35,087 nt of DNA from Candidatus Krumholzibacteriia bacterium. GTDB lineage: Bacteria; Krumholzibacteriota; Krumholzibacteriia; JAJRXK01. The notes beneath the pieces were generated by a model that did not search any database, was not told where the DNA came from, and saw only the letters and a program-made list of their open reading frames with translations. The stretch is from contig DATFKK010000031.1 of NCBI GenBank assembly GCA_035268685.1, forward strand, positions 1-35,087, given 5' to 3'. The translations under genes were made by a program, and so were the position numbers. Positions 15,189-24,405 of this stretch are shown piece after piece; position 1 is the first letter of the stretch, and every line of letters begins with the position of its first letter.

Positions 15189-18100
15189 AGACCGTGTCAC
15201 CCCCCGACATCACACTCGAGACCATCGTCGTCGACGGCGTGGAGTTCCTGCGCCTGCGGAACCACGACCACATGCCCCGTTTCTTCATGACCCTGGCCAG
15301 CGACACCGACGCCTGGGCCTTCGTCATGTCCTCGGGCGGAATGACGGCGGGACGAACCGATCCCGACGGCGCGCTGTTCCCCTACACGACGGTGGATCGA
15401 CTGACCTACGCACACCGGCACAGCGGTCCGGTCACGCTGATCCGGGCCGGAGACACGGTCTGGAACCCATTCACCGACGACCCCCACCCTCGTGTCGACC
15501 GCCACCTCGACAAGAGCGTGCTCGGCCACCAGCTGGCCTGGGACGTCACCCACCACGACCTGTCGCTGCACTGCCGGTTCCGCTGGGCCACCTGCGAACC
15601 CTTCGGACACGTGCGAACCGTCACCCTGCGCAATCCGGGCGACGCGCCGATCACCTTCGACCTCCTCGACGGAATGCGCAACGTCCTGCCGTCGGGCGTT
15701 CCCCTGCCGCTCATGCAGACGAGCAGCTGCCTGGTCGATGCCTACAAACGAGCCGATGTCGATCCGGCGACCGGCCTCACCACGATCGCGCTCACGGCGC
15801 GCATCATCGATCGCGCCGAGGCCGCCGAGGCACTGCGCGCGACCACGGTGTGGTCGCGGGGCCTCGACGACGCCCGCCTCGCCCTGTCGCCGGACACGGT
15901 GGCGAAGTTCCGCCGCGGCGACCCGATCGACGACGAGACCCGCCTCGCCGGTCGACCGGTCGGCGTCTTCAACCAGGCGACGCTCACGCTGCAGCCAGGT
16001 GAGTCCCGGACCTGGCACCTCGTGGCGGACGTGGGCCGCGACCATGTGCAGGTCGAAGAGCTGCGCTCGCTCCTCGCCGGTGACGATGATCTCGACGAGG
16101 CGATCACCAAGACCCTCGAGGCGTCGACCCGAGACCTCGAGTCCCTGCTCGCGCGTGCCGACGGCTTCCAGTGCACCGCGCAACGCGTGGACGACCACCA
16201 CCACACCGCCAACGTTCTGTTCAACGTGATGCGCGGCGGAACCTTCTACCAGGACGGGGCGATCCCACCGGACGACTTCCAGCGATTCCTGCGGGTCCGC
16301 ACCGGAGACCGACCGACGAAGCTGTCGGGCGAGCGCATCGACACGCTCGCCGGGCTCATGGAGCGGACCGCGGTCGCCGGGCTCGAGGACGAGTATCGGC
16401 TCGCGCTCGAGTACCTTCCGCTGCACTTCGGCCGTCGCCACGGCGACCCGAGCCGTCCCTGGAACCGCTTCTCGATCCGCGTGCGCGACCACCGCGGCGA
16501 GCGAATCCTCCACTACGAAGGGAACTGGCGCGACATCTTCCAGAACTGGGAAGCACTCGCACTGAGCTTCCCGCGCTTCCTTCCGAACATGATCGCGCGC
16601 TTCGTGAACGCCTCGACCGTCGACGGGTTCAATCCCTACCGTGTGACCCGCGAGGGCGTCGACTGGGAGGTCGAGGACCCCGACGACCCCTGGAGCACGA
16701 TCGGCTACTGGGGCGACCACCAGATCATCTACCTGCTCAAGCTGATCGAGTGGGCCGAGGACGCGGTCCCCGAGGACTTCGAACGGATGCTCGCCACATC
16801 GGCCTTCACCTACGTGGACGTTCCGTATCGTCTGCGCTCCTACGCCGAGATCGTGGCCGATCCGCATCACACGATCGATTTCGACGAAGAGGCCGCGGCC
16901 CGCATCGCGCGCCGCGTCGAGACCGAGGGGACCGACGGGCAGCTCGTGCGGCGCTCCGATGGCACGATCGTCCGTGTATCACTGCTCGAGAAGCTGCTCG
17001 TGCCCGTGCTGTCGAAACTGTCGAATCTGGTGGCGGACGGCGGGATCTGGATGAACACCCAGCGCCCCGAGTGGAACGACGCGAACAACGCGCTCGTGGG
17101 CAACGGCGTGTCGATGGTCACGCTGTGCTACCTGCGCCGCTACCTCGCGCGCTTGTGGCCGCTGTACCACGGCACCGATGGCTTCACCATGTCCCACGCG
17201 GTCCGCGTGTGGCTCGACGAGGTGCGGGGAGTGCTCGAGCGCTTCCGCAGCGTGCTCGATGCGCGTCCGGTCGACGATCGCATGCGCCGGGCTCTGCTCG
17301 ACGGCCTCGGCGAGGCCTTCGAACGGTACCGTGACCGGGTGGCCGAGGGCGGACTCGACCGCTCCGAATCGGTCAGTGGCCGGTCGGTCGCCACGCTCTT
17401 CTCGGTGGCCGGCGAGTTCGTCGACCACGCCATCGGCACGAACCGCCGCGACGACGGCCTGGTCCACGCCTACAACATCATGACGCTCGCCGACGACGAG
17501 GCGCGTCTCGAGCGCCTTCAGGTGATGCTCGAGGGACAGGTCGCCGCCATCAGTTCCGGCGGGCTGGACGACGACGAGGTCTTGGGGATCGTCGACGCTC
17601 TCTTCGAGGGCCCACTGTACCGGGCCGATCAGAACAGCTTCCTGCTCTATCCCGAGAAGACCCTTCCGACCTTCCTCGAACGCAATGACGTCGACGCCGA
17701 GAAGGCCACGGCGATCCCTCTGCTCGATGCGATGCTCGACGCCGGCGATACGTCGATCGTGGCGCGCGACGCCGCCGGGCACGTACGCTTCCACGGCGAT
17801 TTCACCAACGCCGACGACGTGGCCGCCGCCCTCGACGAGGCCGCGCGCGACGAACGATGGCGCGCGCGCGTCGACGCCGACCGCGACGCGGTGCTGGCGC
17901 TGTTCGAGGACACCTTCCACCACCGCGCCTTCACCGGCCGCTCGGGCACCATGTACGGCTACGAGGGTCTGGGCTGCATCTACTGGCACATGGTGGCCAA
18001 GCTGCTGCTCGCGGTACAGGAAGTCGCGCTGCGGCGGGCCGATCGCGACGAGCACGACACGACCTTCGGACGGCTCGTCGATGCCTACTACCGTGTGCGC

Positions 18101-18586
18101 TCCGGGCTCGGCTTCTCGAAGACGCCGCAGGAGTTCGGCGCCTTCCCCACCGATCCCTACTCGCACACCCCGCCCCACGCCGGTGCCCAGCAGCCGGGAA
18201 TGACCGGACAGGTGAAGGAGGAGATCCTCACCCGCATGGGCGAGCTCGGCCTGGTCTTCGAGGACGGCTGCGTGGCCTTCCGACCGCGGCTGCTGCGCGC
18301 GGGCGAATTCCTCGAGCACGTCGACTCGCTCACGGTGATCGACACCGAAGGCCGGCGTGACCGGATCGAGATCGCACCCGGACAGCTCGCCTTCACGGTG
18401 ATGGGCGTGCCGGTCGTGTACTCGAAGGGCGATGCGTCCGCGATCGTCGTGCACGGTCGCGACGGTACGAAAACGACGGTCGACGGAGACCGGCTGGATC
18501 CGGACACGAGTCAGCGCTTGATCGACCGCGACGGATCGGTGGTGCGGATCGACGTGACCGTGCGGACGGCAGAACTGCTCGAGTGA
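15185..18586 (+). CDS. Large GH94/GH149/GH161-like glycoside phosphorylase, probably for beta-1,3-glucan oligosaccharides
   Basis: The 1133-residue protein has no signal peptide. An N-terminal beta-rich region (about 10-300: HMPRFFMTLASDTDAWAFV, RTVTLRNPGDAPITFDLLDG) is followed by an alpha-helical barrel containing EGNWRDIFQNWEAL, GYWGDHQIIYLLKLIEW and RPEWNDANNALVG (D632). The latter recalls the WND region that carries the catalytic acid in clan GH-Q phosphorylases. Length and order resemble the roughly 1100-residue beta-1,3-glucan phosphorylases of GH149 and GH161 more than GH94 (about 800). The expected reaction is phosphorolysis of beta-1,3-oligoglucans to glucose 1-phosphate in the cytoplasm. 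The GTG start overlaps the stop of the GH17 fragment. Context (GH16, GH1, GH17 remnant) supports beta-1,3 specificity, but I cannot assign the family with certainty. Confidence 0.65.
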   Translation: MKTVSPPDITLETIVVDGVEFLRLRNHDHMPRFFMTLASDTDAWAFVMSSGGMTAGRTDPDGALFPYTTVDRLTYAHRHSGPVTLIRAGDTVWNPFTDDPHPRVDRHLDKSVLGHQLAWDVTHHDLSLHCRFRWATCEPFGHVRTVTLRNPGDAPITFDLLDGMRNVLPSGVPLPLMQTSSCLVDAYKRADVDPATGLTTIALTARIIDRAEAAEALRATTVWSRGLDDARLALSPDTVAKFRRGDPIDDETRLAGRPVGVFNQATLTLQPGESRTWHLVADVGRDHVQVEELRSLLAGDDDLDEAITKTLEASTRDLESLLARADGFQCTAQRVDDHHHTANVLFNVMRGGTFYQDGAIPPDDFQRFLRVRTGDRPTKLSGERIDTLAGLMERTAVAGLEDEYRLALEYLPLHFGRRHGDPSRPWNRFSIRVRDHRGERILHYEGNWRDIFQNWEALALSFPRFLPNMIARFVNASTVDGFNPYRVTREGVDWEVEDPDDPWSTIGYWGDHQIIYLLKLIEWAEDAVPEDFERMLATSAFTYVDVPYRLRSYAEIVADPHHTIDFDEEAAARIARRVETEGTDGQLVRRSDGTIVRVSLLEKLLVPVLSKLSNLVADGGIWMNTQRPEWNDANNALVGNGVSMVTLCYLRRYLARLWPLYHGTDGFTMSHAVRVWLDEVRGVLERFRSVLDARPVDDRMRRALLDGLGEAFERYRDRVAEGGLDRSESVSGRSVATLFSVAGEFVDHAIGTNRRDDGLVHAYNIMTLADDEARLERLQVMLEGQVAAISSGGLDDDEVLGIVDALFEGPLYRADQNSFLLYPEKTLPTFLERNDVDAEKATAIPLLDAMLDAGDTSIVARDAAGHVRFHGDFTNADDVAAALDEAARDERWRARVDADRDAVLALFEDTFHHRAFTGRSGTMYGYEGLGCIYWHMVAKLLLAVQEVALRRADRDEHDTTFGRLVDAYYRVRSGLGFSKTPQEFGAFPTDPYSHTPPHAGAQQPGMTGQVKEEILTRMGELGLVFEDGCVAFRPRLLRAGEFLEHVDSLTVIDTEGRRDRIEIAPGQLAFTVMGVPVVYSKGDASAIVVHGRDGTKTTVDGDRLDPDTSQRLIDRDGSVVRIDVTVRTAELLE

Positions 18587-18600
18587 GACGGAGGAGAGCG

Positions 18601-19422
18601 CTACTCCACCCTCTGGTACACCCGGACGTAGTCGATCACGAACTCCTGGGGAAACCGGGTGCTGGCGTCCGGGTTTCCCGGCCAGCGCCCGCCCACGGCC
18701 AGGTTCAGCAGCAGGTGGAAGCGCTGGTCGAAGGGCGCGGGATACGCACCCTTCGACGACCACCACTCGTCGAGCGTCTGGTAGAGCTGGCCGTTCACGT
18801 ACCAGCGCAGTTCTTCGGGCTCCCACTCGACCGCGAAGGTGTGGAACTCCGAGTGGAAGTCCCCTTCGGGCAGCGTGAAGTGGGCTCCGGTCTTCGTGTT
18901 CCCGGGCCACTCCCCACCGTGGTGGATGGTGCCGTGGATCGTGTCGGGTTCCTGACCCAGGTACTCCACGATGTCGATCTCACCGCTCGCGGCCCAACCG
19001 CCGTAACGGGAGTCGGTCGGCAGCATCCAGAAGGCCGGCCACATCCCCTGGCCGATCGGCATCCTCGCGCGGATCTCGAAGCGTCCGTAGGTCCAGTCAC
19101 CGCGGTGGCGCGTACGCAAGCGCGCCGAGGTGTAGTTCGATTCCTCGATGCGCTCCTCACGCGCGGTGATCGTCAGGAAACCGTCGGCCACCGTCGCGTT
19201 CTCCGCGCGGTAGTACTGCAGTTCCTCGTTGCCCCAGCCGCAGAGGTCCGGACAGCCGGTGCCGATCTGCGGCTGCCACTTGTCGAGGTCGAGCGCGGTG
19301 CCGTCGAACTCGTCGCTCCAGACCAGCTCGTAGGCCGGATCCGACGACGGGGCCGCGGCCCACGCCGGCCCGACGATCACCGGGATCAGCAAGGACAGGA
19401 CGAACAGGGCGACCGGACGCAT
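18601..19422 (-). CDS. Secreted GH16 endo-beta-1,3-glucanase (second copy)
   Basis: The 273-residue protein has a Sec signal peptide (MRPVALFVLSLLIPVIVGPAWA) without a lipobox, so it is probably periplasmic or released, unlike the lipoprotein GH16 at 6686. The catalytic motif GEIDIVEYLG gives E148, D150 and E153. MWPAFWMLP, LLLNLAVGG and the final IDYVRVYQR are typical of laminarinase-type GH16. The ATG at 19422 has GGGAGAG six to seven bases upstream. It ends 14 bp from the convergent phosphorylase gene. Operator site C lies 28-48 bp upstream of the start, so the gene should belong to the same regulon. The two GH16 enzymes are clearly divergent, not a recent duplication. Confidence 0.93.
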   Translation of the reverse strand: MRPVALFVLSLLIPVIVGPAWAAAPSSDPAYELVWSDEFDGTALDLDKWQPQIGTGCPDLCGWGNEELQYYRAENATVADGFLTITAREERIEESNYTSARLRTRHRGDWTYGRFEIRARMPIGQGMWPAFWMLPTDSRYGGWAASGEIDIVEYLGQEPDTIHGTIHHGGEWPGNTKTGAHFTLPEGDFHSEFHTFAVEWEPEELRWYVNGQLYQTLDEWWSSKGAYPAPFDQRFHLLLNLAVGGRWPGNPDASTRFPQEFVIDYVRVYQRVE

Positions 19423-19449
19423 GGACTCTCCCGGTGGGGGCTCGGCAAC

Positions 19450-19470
19450 TTTGTTCGGCAGTCTAACAAA
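19450..19470 (-). promoter_or_regulatory. Operator site C upstream of the second GH16 gene
   Basis: On the plus strand this reads TTTGTTCGG-CAG-TCTAACAAA. The outer arms differ from perfect complementarity at one base. It sits 28-48 bp before the GH16 ATG, inside the expected promoter/leader. I could not identify a convincing -35/-10 pair around it. Confidence 0.7.
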
Positions 19471-19528
19471 GTCCGCACGACGAGGGAACAGGGCATCGCG
19501 CGCCCGCGACACCCCGTCTCCCGTGCCG

Positions 19529-19545
19529 CCGACCGCGCCGGTCGG
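19529..19545 (-). terminator. Weak hairpin after the selenoprotein gene
   Basis: CCGACC (19529-19534) pairs with GGTCGG (19540-19545) across a 5-nt loop, directly after the selenoprotein stop on the minus strand. There is no T-tract, so confidence is low. Confidence 0.3.
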
Positions 19546-19547
19546 GC

Positions 19548-19889
19548 TCAGCCCATGGCCTGGTCGTAGACATCCTCGTCGAAGCCCACCAGCAGCGTCT
19601 TGCCGACCTTGATCGTCGGCGCGCGCAGGTTGCCGGTGCTGCCGAGCATCTTCTCGACGATCTCCTTCTTCGCGGTGCCGCCGTCGAAGGTGTCGAGCTT
19701 CTTGCCCTTGGCCACGTGGATCTTCGAGGCGTCGCGGATCAGCTTCTTCGCGTCGTTCTCGCCGAGCTTCTTGCTGGCCGAGACCTTCTCCGCGACGTCC
19801 ACGCCCTTCGCCTCCATGAACTTGGAGGCCTTCGCGCACGAGCTTCAACCGGGACGGTGGTAGTACCAGTCGACACGGGACTTCGTCAT
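19548..19889 (-). CDS. ArsC/Spx-like thioredoxin-fold selenoprotein with in-frame TGA (Sec15)
   Basis: Reading through a TGA at 19847-19845 gives 113 residues, beginning MTKSRVDWYYHRPG-U-SSCAKASKF. The ATG at 19889 has GGAAGGA seven bases upstream, which is a far better start than the internal ATG at 19817. Residues 15-18 form a UxxC redox motif exactly where ArsC-like thioredoxin-fold proteins have CxxC. The downstream sequence keeps the fold, including the cis-proline region NLRAPTIKVGKTLLVGF. A hairpin fitting a bacterial SECIS lies 15 nt after the TGA. The family is known to have Cys and Sec forms; the likely role is thiol/selenol redox chemistry or reductase activity, substrate unknown. 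No selA, selB, selC or selD is in the window. An ordinary premature stop is the alternative. Confidence 0.85.
19810..19829 (-). promoter_or_regulatory. Putative bacterial SECIS hairpin
   Basis: On the minus strand GCCTCCA (19829-19823) and TGGAGGC (19816-19810) form a perfect 7-bp stem with the hexaloop AGTTCA, which exposes a GU. The stem begins 15 nt and the loop 22 nt after the TGA, within the spacing known for bacterial SECIS elements. The internal ATG at 19817 lies inside this hairpin. Confidence 0.75.
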
Positions 19890-19992
19890 GATCGTTCCTT
19901 CCGGGAATCGGACAGGGGTTCGTGAACGCCCGCAGTCTAGACCAACGCTGCACGGCGGGCCACCGCGGTCCGGTGTGCGCTCCCCGCTCCGT

Positions 19993-21939
19993 TCAGTAGC
20001 CCAGCGCCCGGAGCCGTTCGACGTCGGCCGGATCCAGTTCCGTTGCGACTCCGGCGCCCGTCGTCGAGCCCGCGAGGAAGGCGCGCAGTCCGCGCATCCC
20101 GGCCAGCCAAGGCTCGGTACGCTGCATCCGTCGGTCTTCGAGCGCGGCGGGGTCACGGCGCAGGTCGTAGAACTCCTGGGTCGACCAGTGCCGGAAGACG
20201 AGCAGGGTCTCCGGCGTGCGGACGCCGTAGAACGGAGTCGAGCAGCGCACGAACACCCGATCGCGCGGCCGCGCGGGATCCTGCAGCACCTCGAGCACCC
20301 GGCGCGGCCAGCGGCTGCCAGCAGGCAGGTCGACCCCGAGGGTCCCGATCAGCAACGGAAGGAGATCGCCCAGCGAACGGAACGCGTCCGCGGACTCGAC
20401 GATCGACGGCGGCACCAGCGCGCGTGGTGCGAACACCATGGGCACGTGGACCATCTCGTCGTAGGGCGTCGTGTTGTGGCCGTAGCGGCCGTGCTCGCCG
20501 AAGGCCTCGCCGTGATCCGACCCGAAGACGACCAACGTGGGCCGTCCCGTCCCCCGCCCCTCCCAGGCGCGCAGCACCCGGGCGACCAGCGCGTCGCCGC
20601 GGCGCAGGGCCCCGTCGTACAGCGCCACGAGGCGCGCGTGGTCCGACCCTTCGGACGCGTAGTCCCCCCGATCGAAGGCGCGCACGTCGGGCGTGTGCCC
20701 GATGACCGGTCCGTCGTAGTCGGGATCGCCGAAGACGTCGTGCTCGGACCCGGGGAAGTAGGGCTCGTGCGGCGGCATGAGGTGGACGAAGAAGAAGGTC
20801 GGAGCCGAACCGTCGAGGCCCTCCCGCACCCGTTCCTCGAAGAGGATCACCGGCAGCTCCGGCCACCACCAGTCGTGCGGACCCGCGGGCGGCTCGCGGT
20901 CGACGTCGCTCCAGGTCTGCACGAACTCGTCGAAGCCCTGGGCACTGCCCGCCGACCGTGCCACGTGGGCGTTGTCACTGACGGCGAGGGTGCGGTATCC
21001 CGCCTCGCGCAGCACCTCGGCGAGCGTGGTGAATCCGTCGGCCAGCGCGTGTGTCCTGCGGATCACCCCGTGGTCGCGCCAGCTGGCGCCGGTGAACACG
21101 GTGGCCATCGAACTGCGGGTGTAGGGTGCCTCGGCGAACACGCGCTCGAACCGCACGCCCGCCGTGGCGAGCGAGTCGATCGCCGGCGTGGTCGGACGAG
21201 GGTACCCGTACGACGACAGGTGATCGGCGCGCACGGTATCGAGGACCACGAACAGCACGTCCGGCTGATCGGGACCGGGTGTCGCGACCCGCGGCAGGTG
21301 CGCGGTGTCCGGGTCGACCGGCAGGCCGACGAAATCCGTGTCGGTGTCCGGCGTCGCCGTCCACTCCTTCCAGAGCGCCCGCTCGTCGGCGTCGAGCCGG
21401 GCGGACAGCTCGATCCGTCGCACGAACACCCCGCGGGGAATCGCCGACCCGTCGGCGCCGTCGAGGTGGTCGCTCGTCTCGATCCGCAGGTCGTGGGTCC
21501 CGGCTCCGAACAGGGGTTCGGGAATCTCCACCGCGAGTGTGTCGACCTGCCAGCCACCGGGGAGCGTGGTGCTCTCCAGTAGCTGTCCGTTCCAGACGAC
21601 CGACACGCGTTGTCCGCGGGCTGCGAGTTCGGGGTGGGTGCTCCAGTGCAGTTCCAGTCGGGCCTCGGAGCCCAGTCCGGTGAGCCGCACCTCCGCCGGC
21701 TCGCCGGTGGTCCACACGGCGCCGGGCTCGAGTGGATGCCATCCGTCGCCGACGTAGTGCAGGCCGACGGTCTCGGTCACGCCGATTCCGTAGGGAGCAC
21801 GCTCCGCGCTGTCGCCGAAGTCGAAGCGCGCCAGACGCACGCGCTCCGTCGGTGTCTGGCATCCGCTCGCCACGAGGGTCCCGGCCAGGGCCAGGAGCGC
21901 CGGAAGCCGGCGGAACCGATCGATCGCGGGTCGTCGCAT
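19993..21939 (-). CDS. Sulfatase-like lipoprotein (alkaline phosphatase superfamily) lacking the usual formylglycine residue
   Basis: The predicted protein has 648 residues, with a signal peptide and lipobox (LVASGC). The first 230 residues or so form a beta-rich domain. Then comes a sulfatase/phosphotransferase domain beginning PDVLFVVLDTVRADHLSSYGY (a metal aspartate), with FGSDHGEAFGEHGRYGHN supplying the second metal site. Canonical sulfatases have C/S-x-P-x-R for formylglycine. Here, around residue 270, the sequence is FAEAPYTRSS, with alanine at that position and a threonine nearby. It may therefore be a phosphodiesterase or phosphotransferase-like member rather than a sulfatase. The ATG at 21939 gives a normal signal peptide but has no clear ribosome-binding site; an upstream in-frame ATG at 22017 would bury the signal. 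It lacks an operator site, so a glucan role is not supported. Confidence 0.8.
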   Translation of the reverse strand: MRRPAIDRFRRLPALLALAGTLVASGCQTPTERVRLARFDFGDSAERAPYGIGVTETVGLHYVGDGWHPLEPGAVWTTGEPAEVRLTGLGSEARLELHWSTHPELAARGQRVSVVWNGQLLESTTLPGGWQVDTLAVEIPEPLFGAGTHDLRIETSDHLDGADGSAIPRGVFVRRIELSARLDADERALWKEWTATPDTDTDFVGLPVDPDTAHLPRVATPGPDQPDVLFVVLDTVRADHLSSYGYPRPTTPAIDSLATAGVRFERVFAEAPYTRSSMATVFTGASWRDHGVIRRTHALADGFTTLAEVLREAGYRTLAVSDNAHVARSAGSAQGFDEFVQTWSDVDREPPAGPHDWWWPELPVILFEERVREGLDGSAPTFFFVHLMPPHEPYFPGSEHDVFGDPDYDGPVIGHTPDVRAFDRGDYASEGSDHARLVALYDGALRRGDALVARVLRAWEGRGTGRPTLVVFGSDHGEAFGEHGRYGHNTTPYDEMVHVPMVFAPRALVPPSIVESADAFRSLGDLLPLLIGTLGVDLPAGSRWPRRVLEVLQDPARPRDRVFVRCSTPFYGVRTPETLLVFRHWSTQEFYDLRRDPAALEDRRMQRTEPWLAGMRGLRAFLAGSTTGAGVATELDPADVERLRALGY

Positions 21940-22120
21940 GGCGCGAATTGTCCGCGGGCGGCTCACAGCTGGCAAGACGACAGTCCGCACCGACACGACG
22001 AGAGCACCGATCACCACGGAAACGTGATCTACCGCCGCCGGGATTGGTACTCCTCACAGCCCGGTCTTACGATGCCACCCCCACCGTGCCTGTTTCCGCG
22101 CCAACCCACGAGGACGAGGA

Positions 22121-24349
22121 ATGTCTTCTGCGAAGATCGTCTGGACGAAGATCGACGAGGCTCCGGCCCTGGCCACCTACGCTCTGCTTCCGATCGTGAA
22201 CGGATTCACGAAAGCTGCCGGCGTCGAGGTCGAGACGGCCGACATCTCCCTGGCCGGCCGCATCCTCGCGAACTTCCCCGAAACCCTGCGCGAGGACCAG
22301 CGCGTGCCCGACGAACTGAAGCGACTGGGCGACCTGGCGAAGACGCCGCACGCGAACATCGTGAAGCTGCCGAACATCAGCGCGTCGATCCCACAGCTGC
22401 AGGCCGCGATCCACGAAGTGCAGCAGCAGGGCTATGCCGTTCCCGACTTCCCCGAGGAACCGGAGACCGACGAGGAGCACGAACTCCGCGCACGCTATTC
22501 GGTGGTGCTGGGCTCGGCCGTGAACCCCGTCCTGCGCGAGGGCAACTCCGATCGCCGTGCCGCCGCCTCGGTCAAGCGCTTCGCCCAGAAGAATCCGCAC
22601 CGCATGATGAAGCCCTGGCCCGAGTCGGGGTCGAAGACCCGCGTGGCCAGCATGGCCGACGGCGACTTCTACGGCAGTGAGGTGTCGACCACCGTCGACG
22701 AGGCCACGTCGTTCCGCATCGAGTTCGTCGACACCGACGGCGCGGTCACCGAGCTACGCACCGAGGCGCCGCTGCTGAGCGGCGAGGTGCTCGACGCCGC
22801 GACCATGAACGTGGCGGCCCTGCGCAACTTCTACGCCGCCTGCATGCGCGAGGCCCGGGAGAAGCGCGTGCTGCTGTCGCTGCACCTCAAGGCCACCATG
22901 ATGAAGGTGAGCGATCCGGTGCTCTTCGGTCACTGCGTGTCGGTGTTCCTGGGCGACGTGCTCGAGAAGCACGGCGACACCCTGAAGTCCCTGGGGGCCG
23001 ACGTGAACTACGGCCTGGCCGACCTGCTCGGCCGTCTCGACCAGCTACCCGCCGAGACGAAGACCGAGATCGAGGCCGACATCGCCGAGGCCCGGAAGAA
23101 CGGCCCGCCCCTGGCCATGGTCGACTCGCGCAAGGACCGCACGAACCTGCACGTCCCCAACGACGTGATCATCGACGCGTCGATGCCGGTGGTCGTCCGC
23201 GACGGCGGGAAGATGTGGAACGCCGGGGACGAGCTGCAGGACACCCTGGCCATGGTTCCCGACCGCAGCTACGGCCCCATGTACCAGGCCGTGATCGAGG
23301 ACTGCCAGAAGCACGGCCAGTTCGATCCGGCCACCATGGGTAGCGTGTCGAACGTGGGCCTCATGGCGAAAAAGGCCGAGGAATACGGCTCGCACGACAA
23401 GACCTTCACCGCTCCCGCCCGCGGCACGATGCGCGCCGTCACCACCGACGGCGCCGTCCTGCTCGAGCGCCCGGTCGAGGAAGGCGATCTCTTCCGCATG
23501 TGCCAGAGCAAGGACGAGGCGATCCGCGACTGGGTCGGCCTCGGCGTGCGCCGCGCCCGCGAGACCGGATCGCCAGCCGTGTTCTGGCTCGACACGCAGC
23601 GCGGGCACGACGCCCAGCTCGTCGAGAAGGTGGAGCGCTACCTCGGCGACCACGACACCGACGGCCTGCAGATCGAGATCCTGCCGCCGGTCGAGGCCAT
23701 GGAGTTCACGCTGGCGCGCGTCCGCCGCGGCGAGGACACGATCTCGGTCACCGGCAACGTGCTGCGCGACTACCTCACCGATCTCTTCCCGATCCTCGAG
23801 CTCGGCACCAGCGCCCGCATGCTCTCGATCGTGCCCCTGCTCAACGGCGGCGGCCTTTTCGAGACCGGCGCCGGGGGTTCCGCCCCGAAGCACGTGCAGC
23901 AGTTCCTGGAGGAAGGCCACCTGCGGTGGGACTCGCTCGGCGAGTACTGCGCACTCGGCCCCTCGCTGGAGCTGGCGGCCGAGCAGTCGGGCAACGACCG
24001 CGCGCGGATCATGGCCCGAGCCCTCGACCGCGCGATCGAACGGTACCTCGAGGAGCAGCGCGCGCCTTCGCGCAAGGTGAACGAGATCGACAACCGTGGC
24101 TCGACCTTCTACCTGGCGCTGTACTGGGCCCAGGCGCTGGCCGAACAGGACGACGACGACGACCTGCGGGCGCGCTTCGACTCGATCGCGGCGAAGCTGG
24201 CCGAGAACGAAGACACGATCACCGAGGAGTTGCTCGAGGCCCAGGGCTCGCCCGTGGACATCGGGGGCTACTACCACCCCGACGACGAGAAGGCCGCCGC
24301 GGCCATGCGGCCGAGCGCGACGCTGAACGCGATCGTGGACGCGCTGTAG
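22121..24349 (+). CDS. icd: Monomeric NADP-dependent isocitrate dehydrogenase
   Basis: The 742-residue protein matches the length and sequence of the monomeric IDH type, which oxidatively decarboxylates isocitrate to 2-oxoglutarate in the TCA cycle using NADP. Recognisable blocks are [21 protein letters not shown] at the N-terminus (seen in part), [27 protein letters not shown] (about 137-147), [25 protein letters not shown] and [13 protein letters not shown]. The ATG at 22121 has GAGGACGAGGA upstream. It is transcribed alone, divergent from the sulfatase-like gene, with a hairpin after the stop. It is a housekeeping gene sitting between glucan-regulon members, without an operator site. Confidence 0.95.
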   Translation: MSSAKIVWTKIDEAPALATYALLPIVNGFTKAAGVEVETADISLAGRILANFPETLREDQRVPDELKRLGDLAKTPHANIVKLPNISASIPQLQAAIHEVQQQGYAVPDFPEEPETDEEHELRARYSVVLGSAVNPVLREGNSDRRAAASVKRFAQKNPHRMMKPWPESGSKTRVASMADGDFYGSEVSTTVDEATSFRIEFVDTDGAVTELRTEAPLLSGEVLDAATMNVAALRNFYAACMREAREKRVLLSLHLKATMMKVSDPVLFGHCVSVFLGDVLEKHGDTLKSLGADVNYGLADLLGRLDQLPAETKTEIEADIAEARKNGPPLAMVDSRKDRTNLHVPNDVIIDASMPVVVRDGGKMWNAGDELQDTLAMVPDRSYGPMYQAVIEDCQKHGQFDPATMGSVSNVGLMAKKAEEYGSHDKTFTAPARGTMRAVTTDGAVLLERPVEEGDLFRMCQSKDEAIRDWVGLGVRRARETGSPAVFWLDTQRGHDAQLVEKVERYLGDHDTDGLQIEILPPVEAMEFTLARVRRGEDTISVTGNVLRDYLTDLFPILELGTSARMLSIVPLLNGGGLFETGAGGSAPKHVQQFLEEGHLRWDSLGEYCALGPSLELAAEQSGNDRARIMARALDRAIERYLEEQRAPSRKVNEIDNRGSTFYLALYWAQALAEQDDDDDLRARFDSIAAKLAENEDTITEELLEAQGSPVDIGGYYHPDDEKAAAAMRPSATLNAIVDAL

Positions 24350-24370
24350 GCCCTCCGGCCGGGCCCCTCT

Positions 24371-24390
24371 CCGGGGGAGCGCTCTCCCGG
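24371..24390 (+). terminator. Near-perfect GC hairpin after icd
   Basis: CCGGGGGAGC is followed directly by GCTCTCCCGG. The 20-bp inverted repeat has a single mismatch, so the loop would consist of the central bases. There is no T-tract. It lies 22 bases after the icd stop and before operator site D. Confidence 0.5.
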
Positions 24391-24405
24391 ACGCGAAGCG
24401 CGCAC

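Noticed and set aside
19548-19817. An 89-residue gene starting at 19817
   Set aside because: That ATG lies inside the SECIS-like hairpin, has no ribosome-binding site, and would lack the redox motif. The recoded start at 19889 explains the sequence better.
19845-20156. A 103-residue minus-strand frame ending at the TGA of the selenoprotein gene
   Set aside because: Its first part is intergenic and overlaps the end of the sulfatase-like gene in another frame. Only the last 14 codons are real, as the start of the selenoprotein.
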